Shown here: positions 1 to 6,537 of the stretch, one piece after another | Numbering within the stretch: position 1 is the first letter of the stretch | How the letters are laid out: every line of letters begins with the position of its first letter | NCBI GenBank assembly: GCA_002342415.1 | Contig: DDPY01000026.1 | Location: 1 to 9,969, forward strand | Length of the DNA stretch: 9,969 nt | Direction: 5' to 3' | From: Prevotella sp. UBA2456 | GTDB lineage: Bacteria; Bacteroidota; Bacteroidia; Bacteroidales; Bacteroidaceae | Made by a program: the position numbers and the translations under genes | The notes under the pieces: model-generated | Seen by the model: the letters and a program-made list of their open reading frames with translations, nothing else | Databases searched by the model: none | Told to the model about the DNA's origin: nothing

Positions 1-365
1 GCGACCTGAACAACTGGTATGCCAAGTTCCTGACGGACGACAATCCTGATCAGCAGCGATACAGCTTTGAGATGGAAGAGACGTTCAATCCGATAGCTCA
101 CGAGAAGCAATTCCTTGGCGAATTGAAGGACATCCGCAAGGTCGCCGATAGTTTCGATGTGGTGATGTTTCCCATTGACGGACGCATCGGCAATGGCTAT
201 ACCCTTGGCGGGCGACAGTTCATCGAGCGGTTTAAGGTCGGACTCTTCGTGCCGATGCACTTCACTACAGGCTTCGAGTCCGCCTGGCGGTTCAAGGAGT
301 TTACAGATGAAAAGGACATCCCCTTCTGGGCTATCAGCCGAGATGGAGAATCAATAGAGTTATGA
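1..365 (+). CDS. MBL-fold metallo-hydrolase, C-terminal part (5' end outside window)
   Basis: The reading frame is open from base 3 and runs to TGA at 363-365, about 120 residues, so the N-terminal half with the HxHxDH metal motif lies outside the window. The visible part starts DLNNWY, which fits the GDLN segment where an aspartate bridges the two metals in this superfamily. It continues through VVMFPIDGRIGNGYTLGG to FVPMHF, whose histidine (258-260) fits the last metal ligand. This pattern is typical of small stand-alone MBL hydrolases (UlaG-like/beta-lactamase superfamily 2) common in Firmicutes and Bacteroidetes; the substrate cannot be told. The stop overlaps the next ATG by four bases (ATGA), implying translational coupling. 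An internal ATG at 72 is not the true start because the conserved frame continues upstream. Confidence 0.82.
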   Translation, partial: DLNNWYAKFLTDDNPDQQRYSFEMEETFNPIAHEKQFLGELKDIRKVADSFDVVMFPIDGRIGNGYTLGGRQFIERFKVGLFVPMHFTTGFESAWRFKEFTDEKDIPFWAISRDGESIEL

Positions 366-640
366 ATCAAAAACAACGAAGAATGATGAAAAGTTTCAAA
401 TCGAATGCGTGGATGCTTCCACAGCCCGTGCTGATTATCGGCACTTACGACAAGGACGGTCGGCCTAATGCGATGAATGCTGCCTGGGGCGGCCAGTGGG
501 ATATGCATGAAATCATGATCTCACTCGGCTCCCACCAGACCACGGACAACCTTGCCTACGACCCTGTTCACCACAACTACATCAAACTGGGCAACATCGA
601 GGGTAAGGCTTTCTCAGACGGCAAGCAGTTGAACGGATAA
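362..640 (+). CDS. Flavin reductase family protein (flavoredoxin-like), internally deleted, probably non-functional
   Basis: The 92-residue product begins like the FMN-binding flavin reductase/flavoredoxin family: a short lead, then SFKSNAWMLPQPVLIIGTYD, PNAMNAAWGGQWD and MISLGSHQTTDNL. It then jumps straight to YDPVHHNYIKLG and KAFSDGKQL, which is the family's usual extreme C-terminus. Full-length members are about 185-190 residues, so roughly 95 residues from the middle of the split-barrel are absent although the frame is kept. The join lies near 551-562. ATG 362 overlaps the upstream stop; ATG 386 is an alternative that matches the usual family start (MKSF...) better. The next gene follows after two bases, so all three are likely one transcript. 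Without the central strands FMN binding is unlikely, so I infer a decayed gene or an assembly collapse rather than a new short family. Confidence 0.75.
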   Translation: MNQKQRRMMKSFKSNAWMLPQPVLIIGTYDKDGRPNAMNAAWGGQWDMHEIMISLGSHQTTDNLAYDPVHHNYIKLGNIEGKAFSDGKQLNG

Positions 641-642
641 TC

Positions 643-936
643 ATGGCCTGGAAACTGAAGTATCGCTGCAAAGACTGTGGCTACGAGGCCGAGGTGTATG
701 AGGGTCGCGGCTTGTTCCGTCAGCAGATTACGGCGGTGTCGTGTCCTGATTGCAAGACGATTCAGAACATCGTCGTGGGTGGCATCATCGCCGATGTCGC
801 TCCATCCTACAGGAGCGAGGTAGGACGGTTGTGCCTGCAATGCGGCAGCGATAAGATAAGCATCTGGGATAAGAGGACCTGCCCCCGATGCCTGGGACAG
901 ATGGAGGAAACGGGCGAGAAGGAGTTCTGGACGTAA
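643..936 (+). CDS. Small double zinc-ribbon protein of unknown function
   Basis: A 97-residue soluble protein with four CxxC knuckles: C9/C12, C34/C37, C64/C67 and C80/C83. Paired in order they form two zinc ribbons, the first around YRCKDCGYEAEV and SCPDCKTIQN, the second around LCLQCGSD and TCPRCLG. No enzymatic motif or membrane segment is visible. The start ATG lies two bases after the flavin reductase stop, so it depends on upstream transcription and probably on translational coupling. The first ribbon resembles those in RNA-polymerase-like or regulatory zinc-binding proteins, but nothing fixes a partner. The intact cysteine pattern argues that this gene is under selection even though its neighbour is damaged. 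The role is not known; metal-dependent binding to nucleic acid or protein is only a guess. Confidence 0.72.
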   Translation: MAWKLKYRCKDCGYEAEVYEGRGLFRQQITAVSCPDCKTIQNIVVGGIIADVAPSYRSEVGRLCLQCGSDKISIWDKRTCPRCLGQMEETGEKEFWT

Positions 937-948
937 TGCGATAAAGTA

Positions 949-997
949 TCTTACCCTGAAAAACGTTGAATCAAAAACAACGTTTCTCAGGATAAGA
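949..997. repeat. 20-bp imperfect inverted repeat (long hairpin) after the zinc-ribbon gene
   Basis: Arms 949-968 and 978-997 pair over 20 positions with two mismatches (954/992 and 960/986) around a nine-base loop, AATCAAAAA. It lies 12 bases past the stop at 936 and ahead of the convergent carbonic anhydrase, so a bidirectional terminator role is possible. There is no T-run after the stem on either strand, so it is not a classical intrinsic terminator. It could also be a copy of a small dispersed palindromic element. The rest of 937-1101 holds no gene; a 13-base palindrome centred on 1006 (GAGGGC-A-GCCCTC) is the only other symmetry seen. Confidence 0.7.
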
Positions 998-1101
998 CAG
1001 AGGGCAGCCCTCCACTACCGAAAAGTAATATACAGCTGAAGCGGATGGGCTACCACATGACACAGATGAGTTGATGAACGACGTTTGGATGTCAGGGCCC
1101 G

Positions 1102-1647
1102 TCAGACCCTAATCTCCTCCAGTTCCCCCGTCTCGGAGTCAATAATAAATCCTCTCACCACGATGTCCTTAGGCACAAGCGGATGAGTTTTGATGGTCTC
1201 TACGGTCTTGCGCACTGATTCGGGCGTGTCTTTGAAACCCTCCAGCCAGTGATGCAGGTCAATGCCGCACTTTTGAATAGTATCGAGCGTCTCGTCCGTT
1301 ACACCGCGGGCTGTCATCTCATGGTGGAAGTGGCTGAAACTCATGTGGCAGGCTCCGCAATGCGAATGGGCCACCACCATAATCTCTTTCACCCCCAACT
1401 CATAAATGGCGACAATGAGGCTGCGCATGGCCGAATCGAAAGCCGAAATCACCAAGCCACCTGCATTCTTGATGATTTTGGCATCACCGTTCCTTAATCC
1501 TAAAGCCGCAGGAAGCAGTTCCGTCAGTCGGGTGTCCATGCACGAAAGCACTGCCAACTTCTTGTCGGGGTACTTGCTCGTTAAATACTTCTCGTAGCCT
1601 TTCTGCTCTACGAAGGATTTGTTGTATGCAATAATCTGGTCAATCAT
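1102..1647 (-). CDS. Beta-class carbonic anhydrase
   Basis: The 181-residue protein carries the beta-carbonic anhydrase zinc site: SCMDTRL with C36 and the D38/R40 dyad, then HSHCGACHM with H94 and C97 as the remaining zinc ligands. The KNAGG segment (60-64) is also characteristic. The enzyme interconverts CO2 and bicarbonate in the cytoplasm, feeding carboxylases and helping pH balance in a fermenting cell. No signal peptide is present. The length fits the short bacterial beta-CA clade (about 180-190 residues), rather than the roughly 220-residue Can/CynT type. The ATG (complement of 1645-1647) is the first in frame and leaves a short AT-rich leader after a TAnnTTTG element. It is monocistronic: the next gene on this strand is the tRNA, which has its own terminator. 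Confidence 0.93.
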   Translation of the reverse strand: MIDQIIAYNKSFVEQKGYEKYLTSKYPDKKLAVLSCMDTRLTELLPAALGLRNGDAKIIKNAGGLVISAFDSAMRSLIVAIYELGVKEIMVVAHSHCGACHMSFSHFHHEMTARGVTDETLDTIQKCGIDLHHWLEGFKDTPESVRKTVETIKTHPLVPKDIVVRGFIIDSETGELEEIRV

Positions 1648-1672
1648 AACTGAATATTATATTAAAGATATG

Positions 1673-1680
1673 CAAAAGTA
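1673..1680 (-). promoter_or_regulatory. Candidate -7 element for the carbonic anhydrase gene
   Basis: Read on the minus strand this is TACTTTTG followed by C, an exact TAnnTTTG match, 25 bases before the ATG. No TTG is found at the expected 19-20 bases upstream, so only half of the Bacteroidetes promoter is recognisable. Confidence 0.5.
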
Positions 1681-1773
1681 CTCATTTTTGCCCGATTATT
1701 TGTAATTTCCCCCACATTATTAACAAAAGTTGAAGTAATTCCGCGGAATATAAATAGGGGAGAGGGGTAAAGA

Positions 1774-1810
1774 AAAAGAGTGATTAAGAATTATTTCTTA
1801 TCACTCTTTT
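1774..1810 (-). terminator. Intrinsic terminator of tRNA-Lys
   Basis: Arms 1774-1790 and 1795-1810 form a 16-bp stem with one bulged base (1784) and a four-base loop. On the minus strand the stem ends in a T-rich run (CTCTTTTTCTTT), 10 bases past the mature tRNA end. Confidence 0.82.
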
Positions 1811-1820
1811 GTCATCTTTG

Positions 1821-1893
1821 TACACCCGCAGGGGTTCGAACCCTGGACACCCTGATTAAGAGTCAGGTGCTCTACCAACTGAGCTACGGGTGC
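1821..1893 (-). tRNA. tRNA-Lys, anticodon CUU
   Basis: The minus strand folds into a complete 73-base cloverleaf: acceptor GCACCCG with CGGGTGT, D-arm GCTC/GAGC with an AGTTGGTA loop, anticodon stem CCTGA/TCAGG with loop CTCTTAA, a five-base variable loop, and T-arm CAGGG/CCCTG with loop TTCGAAC, then discriminator A. The anticodon CTT reads AAG lysine codons. The terminal acceptor pair is G1-U72 rather than a Watson-Crick pair. CCA is not encoded. It is a single-gene unit with its own promoter and terminator. Confidence 0.97.
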
Positions 1894-1915
1894 GTCCGTT
1901 TCTTGTTTGCGGGTG

Positions 1916-1947
1916 CAAAGGTACGAACTTTTTGCGAACCCACCAAA
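1916..1947 (-). promoter_or_regulatory. Promoter of tRNA-Lys
   Basis: On the minus strand TTTG (1947-1944), 20 bases of spacer, then TACCTTTG (1923-1916). This is a full Bacteroidetes-type -33/-7 pair, ending 22 bases before the mature tRNA 5' end. Confidence 0.78.
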
Positions 1948-1977
1948 CTTTTCTACTATTTTTTTTAGAAAAAGATG

Positions 1978-2014
1978 AAAAAAGGCTCAGAATCCGACAT
2001 TCTGAGCCTTTTTT
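1978..2014 (-). terminator. Strong intrinsic terminator after hppA
   Basis: Arms 1978-1993 and 1999-2014 pair perfectly over 16 bases with a five-base loop (CCGAC). The arms end in A6/T6, giving a T-run on either strand, so it could stop transcription both ways; only the minus strand has a gene ending here (hppA, 18 bases before). Confidence 0.93.
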
Positions 2015-2032
2015 GTATTAAAAAGAAGAGTG

Positions 2033-4222
2033 TTATATGAACAAAATGGTGAGTCCTGCCATTACAATGCTAACCATCGACATGAGCTTGATGAGGATGT
2101 TGAGCGAGGGGCCTGAAGTGTCCTTGAAGGGGTCGCCAACGGTATCGCCGACAATAGTAGCCTTGTGAGCGAAAGAGCCCTTGCCACCGAAGTTGCCTTC
2201 CTCAACCATTTTCTTCGCATTGTCCCATGCTCCTCCGGCATTGGCCATGAAGACGGCCAGGGTGAATCCGCCAGCGAGGCCGCCAACAAGCAATCCAAGC
2301 ACACCTGCAACACCCAGCACGATGCCTACCACTATGGGGATGGCAATGGCGAGCAGCGAGGGGAATATCATCTCGCGCTGGGCAGCACGAGTGCTGATCT
2401 CTACACACGAGCCATAGTCGGGCGTGCCCTTGCCTTCGAGAATGCCTGGAATCTCACGGAACTGGCGGCGCACCTCCTCAACCATCTTCTGGGCGGCGCG
2501 ACCTACAGCCTCCATTGTGAGTCCGCAGAACAGGAAGGCTGCCATAGCACCGATGAACGCGCCTACGAGCACCTTGGGATTCATGAGGTTCACCTGGAAA
2601 TAGTTCATGAAGTCGGGGATGGTAGCCTGCGATGCACTGATGAGTTCGCCCTTGACATTCTCCATCATGATGCCTGCCCGCTGCATGGCTATCTTGATTT
2701 CCTCGATATAGCTTGCCAACAGAGCGAGGGCGGTGAGGGCTGCCGAGCCAATGGCAAAGCCTTTGCCGGTGGCCGCAGTGGTATTGCCGAGGGCATCGAG
2801 GGCATCGGTACGGTGGCGTACTTCTTCGCCCAACTCAGACATTTCGGCATTGCCGCCGGCATTGTCGGCAATAGGTCCGTAGGCATCGGTAGCCAGCGTG
2901 ATGCCTAAGGTGGAGAGCATGCCTACGGCAGCGATACCGATTCCATAGAGACCGTGGGCCAGACTTTCGCTGGACATGGAGAGATCGAAGCCATTGGCGA
3001 ATGCATAGCTAAGCATGATGGCCACTCCGATGGTAATCACGGGGATGCAGGTGGAAATCATGCCCGTACCTATACCTTTTATAATAACGGTAGCCGCACC
3101 GGTGAGTCCAGCCTCCGAGATGCGCTGGGTAGGCTTGTAGCTGTGGGAGGTATAGTATTCGGTGGCCTGACCAATGATGACACCTGCTGCCAATCCGGAG
3201 ATAACGGAGAAGGAGAGTCCGAGCCAGTTGTTGATGCCCAGCAGGTAAAGGATGGCGAAGGTAGCTGCCGCAATGAGTACTGCCGACACATTGGTGCCGA
3301 GAGACAGCGAGTGGAGCAGGTCTTTCATGGTAGCTCCCTCCTTGGTACGCACCAAGAAGATGCCAATCAACGAGAGGAAGACACCAACGGCAGCAATGAG
3401 CATCGGAGCAATAACAGCCTTGAGCTGCATGCCGTCGGCAGCACTGGCAGCAAAGGCAGAGGCTCCGAGTGCGGCGGTAGACAAGACGGAGCCGCAATAG
3501 CTCTCGTAGAGGTCGGCACCCATACCGGCCACATCGCCCACATTGTCGCCCACATTGTCGGCAATGGTGGCGGGATTGCGCGGATCATCCTCAGGGATGT
3601 CAGCCTCGACCTTACCCACGATGTCGGCTCCCACATCGGCAGCCTTGGTGTAGATGCCGCCGCCGACACGGGCAAAGAGTGCCTGAGTGGAAGCACCCAT
3701 GCCAAAGGTAAGCATGGTGGTGGTGATGGAGATAAGTCCGTCGGAATCGAAGATGTTGAGCACGACAAACCAGATGGCAATATCGAGCAGGCCGAGACCG
3801 ACAACGGTGAGACCCATCACTGCACCGGAACGGAAAGCCACCTTCAGTCCGCTGTCAAGACTCTTGCGCGCAGCATTGGCGGTGCGGGCAGAGGCGTAGG
3901 TAGCCGTCTTCATACCGAAGAATCCGGCAAGACCGGAGAAGAAACCGCCTGTCAGGAAAGCAAACGGCACCCAGGGGTTCTGCACATGCAGTCCGTAGGC
4001 CATGAAGGCAAACAGCACGCACAGCACGGCAAAGACGATGCCTACGACCTTGTACTGCTGTTTCAGATAAGCCATAGCACCGCGACGCACATAAAGGGCA
4101 ATCTCGCGCATGCGAGGAGTGCCCTCGTCTTCTCCCATCATCTGACGGAAAAAGAAAAAGGCCATGCCCAGGGCTACAATGGAAGCCACGGGCACGAGCC
4201 AGAATACACTTGGAATACTCAT
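2033..4222 (-). CDS. hppA: Membrane-bound ion-translocating pyrophosphatase, K+-dependent type
   Basis: This 729-residue, multi-spanning inner-membrane enzyme hydrolyses pyrophosphate and uses the energy to pump H+ and/or Na+ out of the cell. All signature loops are present: DVGADIVGKVEADIPEDD from residue 196, DNVGDNVGD (222-230), GADLYESY (235-242, carrying the gate-region glutamate E240), TDAYGPIADNAGG (445-457) and GDTVGDPFKDTSGP (692-705). The GNTTAATG stretch (479-486) has alanine at 483 and glycine at 486, the pattern of potassium-dependent enzymes; potassium-independent ones have lysine and threonine there. Related Bacteroides enzymes are known to move both Na+ and H+; whether this one does cannot be read safely. 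Length is normal. It follows the acidic-tail gene by 51 bases with no promoter visible between, and ends in a strong terminator. Confidence 0.96.
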   Translation of the reverse strand: MSIPSVFWLVPVASIVALGMAFFFFRQMMGEDEGTPRMREIALYVRRGAMAYLKQQYKVVGIVFAVLCVLFAFMAYGLHVQNPWVPFAFLTGGFFSGLAGFFGMKTATYASARTANAARKSLDSGLKVAFRSGAVMGLTVVGLGLLDIAIWFVVLNIFDSDGLISITTTMLTFGMGASTQALFARVGGGIYTKAADVGADIVGKVEADIPEDDPRNPATIADNVGDNVGDVAGMGADLYESYCGSVLSTAALGASAFAASAADGMQLKAVIAPMLIAAVGVFLSLIGIFLVRTKEGATMKDLLHSLSLGTNVSAVLIAAATFAILYLLGINNWLGLSFSVISGLAAGVIIGQATEYYTSHSYKPTQRISEAGLTGAATVIIKGIGTGMISTCIPVITIGVAIMLSYAFANGFDLSMSSESLAHGLYGIGIAAVGMLSTLGITLATDAYGPIADNAGGNAEMSELGEEVRHRTDALDALGNTTAATGKGFAIGSAALTALALLASYIEEIKIAMQRAGIMMENVKGELISASQATIPDFMNYFQVNLMNPKVLVGAFIGAMAAFLFCGLTMEAVGRAAQKMVEEVRRQFREIPGILEGKGTPDYGSCVEISTRAAQREMIFPSLLAIAIPIVVGIVLGVAGVLGLLVGGLAGGFTLAVFMANAGGAWDNAKKMVEEGNFGGKGSFAHKATIVGDTVGDPFKDTSGPSLNILIKLMSMVSIVMAGLTILFI

Positions 4223-4273
4223 AAGGTTATTAGGTTTTGTTATTGGGATGATTACGGTTGGTTACCTCCGAGA

Positions 4274-5113
4274 TTACTCGTCGGCAATGTAGTCGGACAG
4301 GCTGTCGGCATCTTCGTCAGCATCCGTCTCAATCTCGAAGGTGGTGCGATAGTTGTCCTCGTTGATTTCGTCATCGTTGGGATCCTCGAGCTCTACATCA
4401 TCTTCATCAGGACGGTTGTAGGTGTCCTCAATCTCTACATCGGCATCCTCGTCCTCCAGGTCCTCGTCACTGATATGCTTATCAAACTTCATGCGCGGCT
4501 TGAAGGTCTCGGGCTTCAGCTTGGCAAAAATAGCCTCCACCCAGGTGCCCTTTGACACTTCCAGCACCTCGTATCCGTCGGCAACCTTCTTGTCGTACAT
4601 GCCGCCCTTCTTGTGCAGACGGTCCTTGGGCAGGGTAGTGGTGGAGATATCGAAACCACTCTCGATGATGTCCTGAATAGACTGCGACAGCGAGTCCCAG
4701 CCGCCGCCGAAATTGCGGTCGAGCACTTCGATGAGCTTGGCTGCAGTGATATGGCGGATGTTCTCATAGGTGAGGTCTGTGACACGCATGATGGGACGCT
4801 TCTTGATGGCCCAGATGACTTTCGCGTCGTCTCCCATCCTCACACTGCCCACCTTGTAGCCCTGATTGGTGTAGCGCTGCTTGACATTCTTGTCATCGTC
4901 TTTCAGCTCCTCTATCATGAAGGCACTGCGGATGATGTCAATGTAATGGCGAAGATTCTCCTTCACCTCGGCATCCTTGACACCCTGTTCGAGCAGACGG
5001 AACACATCGTTCTCCTGAATGTCCCAGATGCTGCTCTTGTTCAGTGTCTTCAAACCTATACTCTGCTTTTCGGTTTGGTCAGTCTTCACCTCGTTCTCTT
5101 TGTCCTTCTTCAT
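4274..5113 (-). CDS. Conserved hypothetical protein with very acidic C-terminal tail
   Basis: A 279-residue soluble protein that I do not recognise beyond seeming familiar as a Bacteroidales hypothetical. Residues 1-20 are polar and charged. Residues 30-210 look like a folded domain, with blocks such as RYTNQGYKVGSVRMGDD, WAIKKRPIMRVTDLTYENIR and GGGWDSLSQSIQDIIESGFD. Residues 211-279 are about half aspartate/glutamate with few basic residues, a probable disordered acidic tail. No signal peptide or transmembrane helix is visible. It is the first gene of a likely operon with hppA (51-base gap) and has its own good promoter, back to back with that of rarA. Acidic tails of this kind often mask nucleic-acid-binding surfaces or bind basic partners, but no function is claimed. 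The start is the first ATG after the promoter. Confidence 0.82.
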   Translation of the reverse strand: MKKDKENEVKTDQTEKQSIGLKTLNKSSIWDIQENDVFRLLEQGVKDAEVKENLRHYIDIIRSAFMIEELKDDDKNVKQRYTNQGYKVGSVRMGDDAKVIWAIKKRPIMRVTDLTYENIRHITAAKLIEVLDRNFGGGWDSLSQSIQDIIESGFDISTTTLPKDRLHKKGGMYDKKVADGYEVLEVSKGTWVEAIFAKLKPETFKPRMKFDKHISDEDLEDEDADVEIEDTYNRPDEDDVELEDPNDDEINEDNYRTTFEIETDADEDADSLSDYIADE

Positions 5114-5154
5114 GTTTTACCTTATTATTTATAATGTTTATCTTGATTTGTTTG

Positions 5155-5185
5155 CAAAAGTACATACTTTATTTTCGATTTACAA
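5155..5185 (-). promoter_or_regulatory. Promoter of the acidic-tail gene/hppA operon
   Basis: On the minus strand TTG (5185-5183), 20-base spacer, then TACTTTTG (5162-5155), followed by C. It leaves an AT-rich leader of roughly 35 bases before the ATG at 5113. Its -33 element lies 17 bases from the rarA -33 element, so the two promoters fire away from each other without overlapping. Confidence 0.72.
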
Positions 5186-5202
5186 GTTTTTCGCTGATAT
5201 TT

Positions 5203-5234
5203 TTTGTTAATTTCCACAAAATGCACTAACTTTG
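5203..5234 (+). promoter_or_regulatory. Promoter of rarA, immediately before the start codon
   Basis: TTTG (5203-5206), 20-base spacer, then TAACTTTG (5227-5234): a full match to the Bacteroidetes promoter. With initiation expected a few bases after the -7 element, the transcript would begin within about 0-5 bases of ATG 5243. Confidence 0.8.
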
Positions 5235-5242
5235 CATCTGAA

Positions 5243-6514
5243 ATGAGTGAACCATTAGCAGAAAGACTGCGTCCAAGGACACTGGACGACTATATCGGAC
5301 AAAAGCACCTGGTAGGCGAGGGGGCTGTGCTGCGCAAGATGATTGATGCGGGGCGCATCTCGTCGTTTATCCTGTGGGGACCTCCCGGGGTGGGGAAGAC
5401 CACTCTGGCACAAATCATTGCCCACCGCCTGCAGACACCCTTTTACACGCTCTCGGCAGTGACCAGCGGAGTGAAGGATGTCCGAGACGTGATAGAACGC
5501 GCACAGAAAGGACGCTTCTTCAATGAAGCCTCGCCCATACTGTTTATCGACGAGATACACCGTTTCTCGAAGTCGCAGCAGGACTCCTTGTTGGGCGCTG
5601 TCGAGAAGGGAGTGGTCACCCTGATAGGTGCCACCACCGAGAACCCTTCGTTCGAGGTGATCCGCCCGCTGCTATCGCGCTGTCAGCTGTATGTGCTGAA
5701 GTCTCTGGACAAGGATGACTTGCTGGAACTGCTGAACAGGGCTATCACACAAGACATTTATCTGAAGGAACGGAAGATAGCATTGCAAGAGACGGGTGCC
5801 ATCCTGAGATACAGCGGAGGCGATGCCCGTAAGCTGCTGAATATCTTGGAATTGGTTGTGGAATCTTCAACCAGTGATGAGGTAACAATTACCGACTCCA
5901 TAGTCGAACAATGCCTGCAACAGAATCCGCTGGCCTACGACAAAGACGGCGAGATGCATTACGACATCATCTCGGCATTCATCAAAAGCCTTCGCGGCTC
6001 AGATCCTGATGCTGCCCTCTACTGGATGGCACGCATGATAGAGGGTGGGGAAGACCCGCAGTTTATTGCCCGACGGATGGTAATATCGGCCTCCGAGGAT
6101 ATCGGGCTGGCCAATCCTAATGCACTGCTGTTGGCGAATGCCGCTTTCGACACGGTGATGAAGATAGGGTGGCCCGAGGCACGCATTGCGCTGGCAGAGG
6201 CTGCCGTCTATCTGGCCACCTCGCCCAAGAGCAACTCAGCCTATCTGGGGATAGACCGTGCACTGGCATTAGTCCGACAAACGGGCAATCAGCCAGTCCC
6301 GTTGCATCTTCGCAATGCACCGACATCGTTGATGAAAGACCTGGGCTATAGTGACGGCTACAAGTATCCGCACGATTATCCAGGCCACTTCACACCGCAG
6401 CAGTATATGCCCGATGCTTTGCAAAACGAGCGTTTATGGCAGGCTCAACACTCGCCGTCAGAAGAAAAACTCTACGAGCGAATGGTGAATTATTGGGGAG
6501 ACAGGTTTAAATAA
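5243..6514 (+). CDS. rarA: Replication-associated recombination protein A (RarA/MgsA), AAA+ ATPase
   Basis: From ATG 5243 the product is 423 residues and begins MSEPLAERLRPRTLDDYIGQ, the usual RarA N-terminus. Visible motifs: Walker A WGPPGVGKTT (45-54, K52), Walker B ILFIDEIH (99-106, D103/E104), sensor 1 GATTENPS (129-136), LLSRC (143-147) with the likely arginine finger R146, and sensor 2 GGDARKLLN (192-200). The C-terminal half has the RarA tetramerisation-domain blocks, including RGSDPDAALYWMARMIEGGEDP and NPNALLLANAAF. RarA acts at stalled replication forks with SSB and helps gap repair and recombination. An in-frame ATG at 5204 lies inside the promoter and would add a non-homologous 13-residue lead, so it is rejected. 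The TRIC gene follows after 23 bases and is probably co-transcribed. Confidence 0.96.
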   Translation: MSEPLAERLRPRTLDDYIGQKHLVGEGAVLRKMIDAGRISSFILWGPPGVGKTTLAQIIAHRLQTPFYTLSAVTSGVKDVRDVIERAQKGRFFNEASPILFIDEIHRFSKSQQDSLLGAVEKGVVTLIGATTENPSFEVIRPLLSRCQLYVLKSLDKDDLLELLNRAITQDIYLKERKIALQETGAILRYSGGDARKLLNILELVVESSTSDEVTITDSIVEQCLQQNPLAYDKDGEMHYDIISAFIKSLRGSDPDAALYWMARMIEGGEDPQFIARRMVISASEDIGLANPNALLLANAAFDTVMKIGWPEARIALAEAAVYLATSPKSNSAYLGIDRALALVRQTGNQPVPLHLRNAPTSLMKDLGYSDGYKYPHDYPGHFTPQQYMPDALQNERLWQAQHSPSEEKLYERMVNYWGDRFK

Positions 6515-6537
6515 AAGAGTTAAACACCTATTTAGTC

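Larger units (their letters stand above)
1648..2032. other. 385-bp non-coding stretch holding the tRNA-Lys unit and flanking signals
   Basis: No protein gene is supported here. On the minus strand, in transcription order, it contains the hppA terminator (2014-1978), the tRNA promoter (1947-1916), tRNA-Lys (1893-1821), the tRNA terminator (1810-1774) and the carbonic anhydrase -7 element (1680-1673). An open plus-strand frame at 1780-1968 runs across the tRNA and is discarded. Confidence 0.85.

Noticed and set aside
197..508. Minus-strand frame of 103 codons across the MBL hydrolase and flavin reductase genes
   Set aside because: Both plus-strand frames encode recognisable families there; the antisense frame has none.
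1831..1843. Palindrome GGGGTTCGAACCC looking like an operator
   Set aside because: It is the T-arm of the tRNA-Lys gene.
1780..1968. A short plus-strand frame across the tRNA region
   Set aside because: It overlaps a complete tRNA-Lys and its terminator and promoter on the other strand.
2165..2908. A 247-codon plus-strand frame opposite the C-terminal half of hppA
   Set aside because: Antisense shadow of a conserved membrane protein; no promoter, no recognisable motif.
2954..4555. A long open plus-strand frame (533 codons) opposite hppA and into the acidic-tail gene
   Set aside because: It is a mirror of strongly coding minus-strand DNA, has repetitive His/Gly/Glu-rich composition, spans two real genes and their gap, and shows no domain.
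5204..5242. Earlier ATG for rarA adding 13 residues
   Set aside because: It lies inside the -33 element of the rarA promoter and the added residues do not fit the conserved N-terminus starting MSEPLAERLRP.
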